From Eopsaltria australis (taxonomy: Eukaryota; Chordata; Aves; Passeriformes; Petroicidae), in assembly GCA_034509425.1 (NCBI GenBank), contig JAVTVJ010000130.1, positions 1,047,501-1,111,500 on the forward strand: 64,000 nucleotides of DNA. The letters run 5' to 3'. Position 1 is the stretch's first letter. Each line of letters starts with the position of its first letter. Below, one piece after another: positions 41,901-53,900 of this stretch. The position numbers were made by a program, and so were the translations under genes. The notes beneath the pieces were generated by a model. That model was not told where the DNA came from. It saw nothing but the letters and a program-made list of their open reading frames with translations, and did no database searches.

Positions 41901-44900
41901 AGCAGCAATTTATGCAAGGCCAGCTGTCATTCTGTAATTTCTGTTAAATGAAAGTCATCACATTCTGTATGTACCTAAAAGGTTCATGTGCCCCACCAAA
42001 GTTTTAAAAACCCCAACAAGCATTCAACAAGATGCTGAGTAAGTTCATCCCAACACTCACTAGTGCAGTGAAAACACTTTGTATTTACTGACTGTAGATT
42101 CCTGCAAATACACATGTGGCTTCATAAAAAACACAAAAATCCCAAACCATACAAATAGAATTTATGGCCAAAAGACTTACCCAGAATGGCTTGAAGAAGG
42201 AGGAGGCAGGTCAGGTGTTAGAACATAAAGACTATTATTTTTTGGCAAGTGTAGACTTTTTAAAACAGTCTGAGGGGAGAAAAATCATTATAAATACAAA
42301 ACATTCACCAATATTGACTTTTTTAAAAACTATAGGTATGTATTTACAATATCAACAAATATTTGGTTTCAAGAGACACTCACTGTGACTTCAGAACATC
42401 GTTTTTGTAGGTGGGCCACATTATATATAAACCCAACACAAACTGATTTGTCCTGATTCCATTTTGCAATGTTTTAGATTAAGGGTTCTTTGTGTGCCAC
42501 CCAAGACATCTGACACTGTTTGAAACTCACAATTCTTGCATTGTAATCCCCACCCACAGATGCTCAGTTTGAAACTGAGTTCAGTTAACTGAAAACACAG
42601 TTGAAAACTTACACTATCATCTACATCTCCAGTCTTCCACCCTTTTAACAGCATTTTAGATGCAGGAATCTGAAGTTCATTTTCTAGAATATGCTTGATA
42701 TCTCCTAAAGAGAAAAACAAAACAAATATATAAAATATAGACATTTACTGCCTTATTTCAAATAGCAATAAATTGTAATTATAAAACAAGAGCAAGGAAA
42801 AATTTACTATGAGAAGCATTTTTAGTCTAGTTACCCTTGCAACATACCCTTCAAACAGTAAAGGACAAATGAAGCTTAAAAATATAATCACAAAGCACGA
42901 ATGATTGGAGAATCACTCAAGGATTTGATCATTTGGAGATATATTTTGGTAATTCTATACTCCATATATACTAGACACACACATTTGCAGCTGTGTGCTG
43001 TCTGGAGCACCAGAGGGTGCATATTTATGATACCAAATTTCATTATCATTAGCCCAGACCTAAGGAACTGGAATGTTCAGACAACTGACTGCTCTGACAG
43101 ATTTTTCAATGTTTTGATGCTTTTCTGTCCCTGTACTTATTACAGTCATAAAATAATTCAGGCTGTAAGGTACCTCTGGAGCTCGTGTGGCCCAAGCCAA
43201 ACTCAAAGGTCTAATTAAACCAGTTTAGTCAAGGATTTGTTCAGCTGACTCTTGAACATGTCAGGATGGAAGTTTGATGACTTTTCTGGCCAACCTGTTT
43301 CAGTACTTCACCACCCTCACAATAAAAAAAAATCATTTTCTCTAACGTGAATTTTTGATGTAGTGTCTATTGCCTCCCATTCTCATGCACCTCCAAGACA
43401 AGTCTGGCTCCATCTTTTCTGTGTCCTCCAGAGGCAGCTGCAGACAGAGGTGAGGTATGAATCTTTCCCCTTTCCTCCCCAGGCTGAACAAATCCTCTTC
43501 TCTGTGCCTCTCCTCCTGTTAGCCCAGAGCTCCAGACCCCTGACCAGACTTACTGCAGGATGTCAACATCTTTCTTGTAATGGGGACCACAAAACCCAAC
43601 ACAGTGCTCCAGATGCAGTCTGGCAAGTGCTGAATAGGAGGAAATAATTATTTCCCAGGATCCACTCTCTCCAACAAAGCCTGGGACATGGCAGGGCTTC
43701 TTCACTGCAAGAATTCACTGCTGAGGCACCTGAGATCCCTCTTATTAAATTGTTTTCCAGCCCATCAGCCTCCAGTCAGGTATCAGGTGGGGATAACACG
43801 GAGTTATCCTATGCCAGATGCAGGACTTCAATTTTATTTTCTTGGAACTTCAGGAGGCTACTGTCAGCCCATCTCTCCAGGCTGTCCAGGACCTGCTAAA
43901 CAGCAGCCCTGCCCTCCAGAATATCAGCCACTTTCTCTGATCAGATTAAGATTCATTTTGATCAGCTTTTTATCCAGTTTTTATCTTAACATTATGACTA
44001 GAAAAATACAACAGCAGAGTACATCAAAGGCCTCACTAAAGCCACAGTGACATTCTCTCCCCTTGTCCACTGAGCCAGTCATCAAATTGTAACAGGCAAA
44101 TAATGCTGACTGATTAGGCACAATTTGCCTTTAGTAAATCCATGCTGGCAGTTCCAAATCACTTTCTTTTCTCTCCCATGTTCAAAAAGTGCTTCCAAAA
44201 GGAGTTTCTCCATAATCTTCCCACAGACCAAGCTCAGCAATCACCACTGAACACAGGTTCACATTTGCCTTCACCTTTCTTTCCCCGCTGATGTACTCAC
44301 AGAAACCCTTCTAACCCCACAGTGGTTTCACCTTCATCTGAGCTTTGGTCTTCCTAATTCTAAACCTGCACATCTCTGTGCTCCTGCTGGGCAGCCCATC
44401 ACTGCTTTCCAGCTCTGGGTACTTTGTTTTTGGATTTAGCTCAGTCAGAAATGCTTTTTTCTTCTGTGCTGGCCTCCTGCCATGCTTGCTCCTCTTGCAT
44501 GCTGGAAGGAAATGTTCCTGTGCTTTGAAGAGTTCCTTTGTCCCTGAAGATCAACCTCTTGGGCCCCTGTGTCCTCCTGGGCAGCCTCTCATGGGATCCT
44601 GCCAAGCAGATCCCCAAAAAAGCAAAAAAAAATTCTTTCCTCAAGTCTACAGCTGAAGTTCTAAAATCTGCCTTGCTCACTTCTCTCAGGACTTTAAACA
44701 CAAGGCTGCCCTCAATCTTTCTATCCCAAAATGCAGACAGAAGTTCTACACCAACTGCCTTCTGCCCTACAGCTTTCAGGTAAAAGCCATTAAGAATTTA
44801 ATAAGAAAAGAAAAATCAAAGCGGTACAGCTGCAAAACTGGGATCTGATCAGATTTTCATGTCTAATTTCCATGGATGTCAAAGGAAACATGGAACACCC

Positions 44901-47900
44901 ATCGATAATTCAAACCAATCACCGCTAGGTGGCGCCGGCCAACACCAAATCCATCGCTGAAAAGACAAGGAAGGATCAAAAGTTGCAATTTCCAAATTTC
45001 ATCCCACACAAAAAGGCTGCAACACGGAAAATTGCTTTCATCAACTATTTCTTCACGTAGCTCCTTATTTGGATCTGTATAAGCTCTTCACTAAAAGTAA
45101 AAAAATGAAAATACTTTTCTTCCTTAGCTGAAGTAACTTAATTCCCAGTTTGGGGGAATGTAAAAAATAACACGCTCTGCAACACCAGCAACAGCATACT
45201 TCTAACACAGTGCTACAAAATGCATCAATTTTAGGGTAAAGACAATAAAACTGATAGAATTAATCTTAATCTGAATGTAAGAGTCAAATAAAATTTGAAC
45301 TAAGAAGAATGTAATGATGTGCTACACACCAGGAAGAATTCCTCTAATCTTGTCACTAATCCTGTGCAGAAAGAGATGCCATACAGATTCAAAGAGGAAA
45401 TGCCAAGATCATCTGCTTATTAATAGCTTGCATCTACACTAATCCTACCCCAAATTACATTTTCATGCCTCAACTTTAATGATTAATCTCCATTTTGTTT
45501 CTGAAGCAAGTTCATAAGAAAACTAGATTTCAAAATAAGTATTTGATAGATAACTAACCTTTACAACGGATTAGTGAATTTTTGCTTTTTTAAAGCTGCA
45601 AAGAGATTTGAAAATGGTTAGTAGCTGTGGAGGCTGCATTTTCAGGGGGATCTTTTTTCTTTTTGAGGGGCTTAGTTCTGTTTTGCTTTAGGACTTGGAT
45701 TTTTGGGGCTGGATCTTTTTAGCTTGTCTTTTAAGAGTTTCACGATAGCAGTTTTCATTTTTACGAATCCTTACCAACTGTGGAGCTGTCTTCAAGTACT
45801 ACATCCACATTTCTGTCTCTGTACTCAACCCTGAAGTCAAGCATTCGAGGTTGTCTTTCCACTATTTGTCTAGATGGCACTACATGGCGAAATGCTGAGG
45901 AGGAGGAAGGAGCTGAGGAAGCTGCAGCAGAGTGGCTGCTGGGGCCGTACGCTGGTCCATGCAAAGTCTCTACACCGTACTCACTGAAAGACAGGCAGAC
46001 ACATGATTTAAACAGAACAGTTTGGTATGGCTAACCAGAAGTCAGGAAAGCAAAATGACAGTATTGTTCACTTACTACAGTCCAGCACACACCTCTTGAA
46101 TTACTGCTGTCATGTCTGAAACTACTGCCTATTAAAAATGAAAAAAATAACTTCTGCAATAGCAATTTTAACATTTCAGGGCTCAGGAGTGCTATAGGAG
46201 ACCAGCATTGATAACAAACAAGCATTTAAAATCCACTCTGTAATTAATACCAGAATTATCTTGAAAAGGATTATTTCCTGTTCCAGGAGTGTTGTGACCA
46301 TATAAAAATTGGCACCATGGCAACAACCAGCTTTCTACATCATTGGGCTGGTATCCAGTGGAAATGAGAATAAGAAATACAGCTCAAAGTTCTGCGCACA
46401 GATTGGTATTTTCCCACACCAAATTAGTGAAAAACAGGTCAGATATGAAAATGGATATAAGGTAAATGGATTTAAGGTAAATAAATTAAGATAATGAAGC
46501 ATGTATTTAAAAAAAAAAACCTAGAAGTACAGCAGTAATGCCATGCTGAATTCTAGCTTGCCTTCTGATTCAAAATCCTGCAAGGATCCTGAAGATTCAT
46601 GTTAGATGTCTCCATACCTGACTCAAGGACACCCAGAGCATTACAGGTCAGAATAAACTGGAAAACCCTCACTACCCAGAAGCACTTCATCCTCCTCAGT
46701 GAGCCTCTCCACAGGAAGCATGTAACTGGGATCAGAAACAAGTGTAACAAAACATGACATTTCAGGAACATCATCCCAGGCAAAAAAACCTGTGATGTAC
46801 AGAAATCAAATCTGGAAGGCAAGAAACTTCATCAGGTAAGCCTGGAGCATTGCCTTTTACATATTCTTACCAGGAAGATGCTGGACAGTTAGAGGATCTC
46901 ATGGTGGATTTCAGAAAAGCTGGGACATAAATTATCTCATGTCCATTCTCTATCAGAATTTATTTGAAAAATGCCTTCTGTTGTCAAAGATACCATGAGG
47001 TTTCTCAGTGGAAATGCTTCATAGAGCAAGTCAAATCTGTCATCTAAAGGAGGCCTGAACTTTAAAAAGTGCAAATGTGGATCGCATGCATGTCACAGAA
47101 GTGCAACAGTGCTCAGCTATTGCAAACCCCATCACTGTGCCTTTCACATTTGAAACAGAAAAACATGTTATGCTTGTAAAACAAGGGGCTCCTTCACTTC
47201 TCACATCAGCATGCTCAGAAGGATGAATGCCCAGCCACACAGACCCACACTCTCAGACCTATGGCTCAAAAGTCACAGGCCCACGTCAGAGCTCTAAAGA
47301 GTACAGGAACCAGTCTGATTTTCAGGATTTTAAAAATATAAATACCAAGAGATATGTTATTGTCTTCATTCTGGTGGCCAAGTATGAACTAAGTACTGTA
47401 ACAATTCTGTCAGTAGACCCAAGAAGCAATGAAAGTCCCAATTCTCAGGACTGGATTACAAAACAAGCAACTCAATTACAAAACAGAGTGTACTTTTTTC
47501 TCTTCAATAAATCAAACTACTTCAAGACCGGTTGTATTAAATCTATTTGATTCCACCACAAAAGGCATCCTACATACCTGACTAGCAACCTCTAACAGAA
47601 CATAAAAAGCCTCATGTCAGCAAAATAAGCCTTATCTGAAAAACACCGGAAACCAGGTTTCTAAATCTTCTGAGCCCCCCCTTTAAACCACTTCCATTGG
47701 AAAAAAATAAAACAAGAAAAAACAAAACAAAACTCTACATTTGAAACACATCTGACTATCTAATAATTTCCAAAAATTAATAAATTACTATGGAAGAAAG
47801 ATATAAGTGGACATTGGGCCGCCTTGTGATTGAAGACAGGCATAAACTCCTCTAACTATTCCCCAGCTTCTTTCACCCAGTCAAACATTTTGGTATTTTG

Positions 47901-50900
47901 GACAGAAATGCTTTGAGGTCAAAACTCATAAACACAGGCAGAAAGAGTGCTCCACACAACCCAGACTTGATCTCACATGGACTAAACAGGCCTTACAGTA
48001 AATATATATTTAGTAACTTCACTGAGCAAATAGTTTTACCCTCAATCAAAACCTGACCCTAATGAATGACAGCTCCAGCAAGTATTGACAGAGATGTCAA
48101 ACACCACTTTACCTATATTACGTTTCTTGTTTCTTCATTAAACTTTTAAAAATAGTACATTAAGTATTTTTCTGAACAAAATTTTAAACACTGTTTTACT
48201 GTCTCTCTCAGGTAGCTCAATTCCTGTTCTGCTGTTTTCAATTGCCTCATCAGCACTTAGAAGATCAAATTTCAGTGACTTCAAGATATCCAAGTATCAG
48301 TATGCAAGCCAGATTTCAATTCAGAAGCTGAAAGAAAATCAGTAAAACTACTTTCAGAAGGGAACAACCTTACTTTATCACAGCTTCTGCTGCCTGTAAT
48401 TCAGTTGAAAAAAACCCAAAAACAAAAAACCCCCCAAGTACAACTGGTTTTGGCCAAAAACAGGGAAGAATGGAACATCAATACCTTTAAAAATAAATAA
48501 GGAAAAAGAAATACTTAGCCAGAAGCATATCAACATCCAGTCTTTGTAATGAGACAACCCTGCAAAAAATGACCCAACCACCAGTGAATTCAAAATAAAA
48601 GTTAATTATCTTGAATAGATGGTTGAGCTAGTCCTCTATCAGTATGGGAAAAACTGAATGTTAAATCAGCTCTGCCAGGAATAGAATTTGTGGCTCCAGA
48701 AACAGCTTTAAAAGGAGAATTATGTCATCTTCTTAGGATTCAGAAAGGAAAAAAAAGTAACTGTTACCCAGCATCATTCTCTGCATGTACTACTCCAGTC
48801 TTCTGTGCTTACCTTTGTAGAATGCCATTTTCTTGTGGTATTACACCATTTATAGCTGCCTGAAAAGAGAAAACAAATTTTGAGTCAAGCATACAAAACA
48901 AAAATACATCAGAACTTTTACAAAACGTTTTAAAGAGTGATCATCTTGCTTCAAAACATGCCCTAAAATGCTCTCTATTGAGTGAATGTTCTTGGAAAAT
49001 GATATTATCATTATGGTATCTGCACAAAATAAAAACCATATCTAAGTGAAAACAAACATGAGCTGATGGTGTGTGTGATGGATTTCCCAGGTGGAAGGCC
49101 TGGGACCACCAACTGCTGAGCTGGTACAAACAGCAGCTCCATCACACCTACAACTCACACACACAGACACCCCCCAGCCTCCTCAGACTGCCAGGGCATC
49201 ACACAAGGGACCATCCCAAAAATTCAAACTATCTCCAGGTAGAAAAAATAAATGTAATCAAGATTTAAATGCTATGGTTTCTTTTTCTCTGAATATATAA
49301 ACATGTCTTTTTTACCATTTCCATTAATAGCTAAGGCGACATGAAGTCAGGAAGTTTTATCGCTGAACTCAGCCAAATTACTGTGATACTGCAGTAAGAT
49401 TTATCCTGCATTTAGAAACAAATATTGCATAGATAATAATTTAAAAAGCAGAGAAGGAAAAGGTCAGAGGTACCCATAAGCTACAGCAACAACCCATGAG
49501 GCTGTATCGAATTACAGCGAAAACAAAGTTCCCTACCAGATCAGTTTTTAAATCAGTTTATCCACTGTGCATGGCAATAATCAGTGGTTTCTTTTTAACA
49601 ACGTGTCTCATTTATCATCATTGTGGTTTTTGCAGTCATACACAGCTCTTGATCATGTTCATCTAATAAACCTCCAGGAAAGAGTAGGAGGTTTTGGTTT
49701 ATTTGGGTTCTGGATTGGCTTCTCCCTCCCATATTCTTCAGCAACATACATTTAATTCCTATCAATCAATAGATAAAGTTGGTTGAGAGACAAAATTATC
49801 CTTTATTTTGCATCTGTAAGATACAGAGAGCAAATCAGGTTTTGTACCACAGAACCTACACTAATAATGACCTGCTGGTGCAACAGAATCTTCTTTACTT
49901 CGGGAAAAGAAGCTGCTTCAGCTGTGAAGAAATACAGCAGTGTGGCATTCTCACACTTCTGTCAAAGCTCTGTCTCAGAGGATTAAATCAGCTCAACTTC
50001 TTCTCAGCCTAGTTAGAGGGGTTAAATACGATAAAGGCTCCAAGCTATTTTCTTTAAAACTGAATAACTCACTTGTTCATATCCCCAGTTTTGTAAACTT
50101 GATGACATTTAAGGGGCACAGGAATAAGAAAAAACAGCAGAAGCATTATGTACTTTTTTGATGGAAAGACCTCTATTAACCACACTGTAAAACTAAAGAG
50201 TCCAGACACTGTTTGTTAAGCAAGATGGAAGACTAAAATAATGTAGACAGCAAATGGTAGCAGTGCACATGTACATACTGCATAAATATTAAATATCCAT
50301 GTTCTAACAAGACAGCTATAAGTAGACCCTGCAAATAAAAAAAAGAAAAAGGAACAACCATCTGCTTTAGAATTTCATTGGGAGAAGGTTGTGACTATAA
50401 AAAAAAGGAAAAAAAATTAAAACAAGAAACGTTACTAAGGCAAGATCTGTTCCAGGCTGTTCTTCCCCAGTGTCAGCCCCCTTTGAGAGAGGATCACATC
50501 TCTATGGTTATGCAAACATTCAAAGATACTACATTTTTTTTGTCCCTCCAAACAGGGATCTTTGATCACCAAAACCACCCTGTGTGGCTAATTTATAGTC
50601 ATTAAAAATGTGTATTACCCTCAAAATCATTTTAATAACCAGTGCATTGAATCTATTTATGGGTTATTAAGCATAAAGAAACCATGTCTGGATCAGAAAG
50701 CTCCTTCAGCCCCCAATAATCTGCTGCTGAGAGTGATGCCAGGGAAGCAGCACGCTGTGCTCATGCTGCTCTCACACTGCACATCCACGAGAGTCCCTGC
50801 TGGATCCAGGGTACCACAGCTTCCACAGGCATCTGCCTTTCCTAATGCTATCACCATTTAAAGAGTGAAGTTCACCTTAAATGGAAAACTATAGCAGCTA

Positions 50901-53900
50901 CAAGAGATTTTTCCCACAGCCAAGAATCCTAGGGGTGTCTCAGTGCTACCCATACATGAATTCTGCCATGACACTGTCAATCCTGAAACAGGGTAATTTC
51001 TGTTTTGATTACAACCTTCAACTACCAGACCCACTATTTAATTAAACTGTAAAGTGAATGTAGCTCTTCTTGATTTATACATTTTGTTTAGGGATATCAA
51101 TCATATATGCAGGAATTGGAACAGCATATTTAAGAATTCATTAAGTACTGTATAACCTGACCTAATTGGACCTGCTTTGGGCCAGAGAGACATCCAGAAA
51201 CAACTGCCAGTCTCAAGCACCTGTGACTCCATCATCCAACAGTAGAGGTTATATTGATAAACATTACTGTGAATCCTGGGGGGCTTTTAAATGAAAAGGA
51301 TGACAAGAATGTGATGTAACACTGGACTGACAAGTACCCACTACAAACATTCAAAGTAATTATTTTTTGGTGTGTTTTTTTCAGCAGCACACTTCCAAAT
51401 TACAGTATTGAAATATGAGAAATTCAACTTTTTGTTTCCTGAAAACATAGGGAACAATAACAGGCAATAGGGTTAATGAAAGGCTACCAAATTCATTAAG
51501 TTTGGGCAACATAAAAAATCTGCGGCACTCTGACATTATTTAGGTACCTAAAGAACACTGCAAAGCAGACTGAAATTTAGAACTTTTCCTGAAGGGAATA
51601 TTAACTGAACTAGATTAGTCAGTTCTGACTATCTTTTGTGAGTACAAAACAGTGTTAGAAAGAAAACCAAGAACCACCATGTCTTAATTATCTATTGGAA
51701 CAACAATGCCAATGACTTCCTTCAAAATACACAATTCTAGTGCTAGCCATTTAAAAGCAATTAAGCACATCAGAGTTACTCTCATCCCAGGGTCCTGTGA
51801 ATAATGTGGAGTATTAGACAGCACAAACTTTTAATTCAAGAATTGTAAATACTCAGTAGTTTTTACAGAGTTTGAAGATGGAGTGGATTTACCAACCATA
51901 TTATTTAAAAGCAAAAGTCAACATGTATTGATTGAATATTCAAATGAGGCAAGGGGTTCCTTCCTCTTCACGAACTACAGATGGGAGATAGTTTTGAATT
52001 TTCCAGAATTTAAAAGTGAAGTTTAGATTAATTAAGAGTTAAAGGCAGGCCCAGGCAAAAGTGCAGTTAAAGGCTTTTAAAAGGGGTGAGGAGGGAGCTT
52101 TAGTGGACACCTCTTGTTCCTCCCCTTTCCAAGCTTCGCAGCACACAGTGGTTCTGGCTGACAGATACAAACCCCTTAAAATTTCCCCATTTGAATCCCA
52201 GTGAAGAGCAGGAGCTTTTACAAAGCACAATGTACGATCAACTCTCCAAAACAGGGTGCTAGAAAACACATCCACAAGCAAAAGGAGAAAACAAGCTGAA
52301 GCAGCACCGTGCTGGCAGAACAATCCTTTCAGAGGAGGAGGCTGGAGAGATGGAAATAATCTGCACACCTGAGAGATGCATGAATTGCACTGGGATAAAA
52401 AACCAAACCAGCTTAACACAACCAGCACAAGCTGCTCCCACAGAATTCCAAAAGCCTCATTTAGGTTTGACTGCATTCAGCAAAGTGAGACCACTTCAGT
52501 TTACTCATCAAAGCCCACGCAGAGCTTTACATTTGTTTAGCTAAAAATTGAGGAGGTTTACATTAAACAAACACAGTACATGAATGAGACCTCGAGACTG
52601 GGTAATAGGAACTGCAGATGATCCAAAACCCAAAGATGTCCAACCAAATGGCACCAAGTGCTTCAGAAAGTCACAGGGAATTATAATGGAGTAACTTGCT
52701 CATGGGGCATTTTCTTCCAACCCCTTGATTTTCTGACACATTCAGATTTACAATATTAATAATTTTTTCCTGTATTCAACTTAAGCCAATAGCCTCAAAT
52801 ACCAAATATTCACGAAACTCAGAGCTTTTTTTGATGAGAGGATTCATTTATTATGACTTTCAAAAATCTATATTCTCCCCCAAACACTACAAACTCAGAT
52901 CTTACTTTCAGTTTAACATGTCTGGCAAGCTAAAAAAACGAAGTTCTGCATTTTGTGTCTTTGCTGAGCATTTTGCCTCTCCTTCCTATTATATATTTAA
53001 CATCTTCTCGATCTAAAAACAATTTCTCTCAAATCACAAATGTAGAAAGTTTCCCCCATGCTGTTTTCTACATTAGCAGAAGTAAAGACGGAAAGAGGCG
53101 TCAGCTGCTTGTAGGACAGTACTGAAAATCTAAAATTATAACCAAAAAAATGGGTATTTTGTTGTTTCACACTCAGAACAAAGAAATACTTGCTTTTAAT
53201 CTTTGACTGACTCTTTTAGCATTTAATGTTACATTTATTTTTCTGATTATTTAAGTGAATATAATACCTAAACTCACATATAAAACCTCACTACAGAGGG
53301 CGAGATGACACACAGGACAAACACACAGTGGTTTTGAGTCCTGTAGAATACAAAAATTCTAGCAGTTATATTTTGGAAATATCAGTCAGTATTCATCTGT
53401 GCTATCAACCCATCTGGCCTCAGGATCACTCAAGATTTGCTGAATTTAAACAACTTGAACATTTTTTTAGAAGTTAAAAGTGTAATGAAATACACTAAAA
53501 AGCCCTCACTGAGTAACCCATAATAAATCAGAAAAATTATTTCTTGTCTTTTGTATTTTATTATATATTTCCAAAGCACAAAAAGGGTCATTAATATTAC
53601 TCTGTTTACAACTGTCATTACATTGCAAATAATTCTACTCCTAATTTGGGCTAAATGTGATACTCTCCCTGACATAAAGTATTCCTACTCTAATTTTCTG
53701 CTTTCACATGATGAACTCCTTATCCTAAAAATTTTAAATCCATTTTTAATTTCATGTACAAATAAAATAAATGGATGATAGAACTCCAAATGCTTTCTAC
53801 AATGGAGAGAAGGGTTTTTTAAAAAGAACAAAACCCAAAAATGAACAAGTATTATCCAGAAAGAGGAAAAATAAATAATTAAATGATAAAGGAAAGCATT

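Larger units (their letters stand above)
34059..42180 (-). other. FAF1: FAF1 intron 6 (8.1 kb)
   Basis: This phase-2 intron lies between exons 6 and 7. It holds a candidate non-coding element next to exon 7 (about 34150-34500), a perfect 13-bp-arm hairpin at 35412-35441, a candidate homeodomain-rich element at about 39940-40075, a GC-rich patch with a CTCF-like motif at 40740-40970, and a plus-strand CR1 copy at 41039-41690. The remainder is unique AT-rich sequence without recognisable genes. Confidence 0.8.
42705..45774 (-). other. FAF1: FAF1 intron 4 (3.07 kb)
   Basis: This phase-1 intron is more than half filled by an old minus-strand CR1 at 43148-44790. CTCF-like motifs sit just outside both ends of that repeat (43007-43019 and 44932-44944). 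The remaining sequence is unique and AT-rich. No gene is seen. Confidence 0.85.

Noticed and set aside
45761..45774. Extension of the exon 4 reading frame past the donor (GKDS and stop)
   Set aside because: The GTAAGG donor at 45774-45769 and the matching phase of exon 5 show that this is intron read-through.
53287..53302. CTACAGAGGGCG as a CTCF-like site
   Set aside because: The right half fits, but three bases of the left half do not. A chance match is likely.
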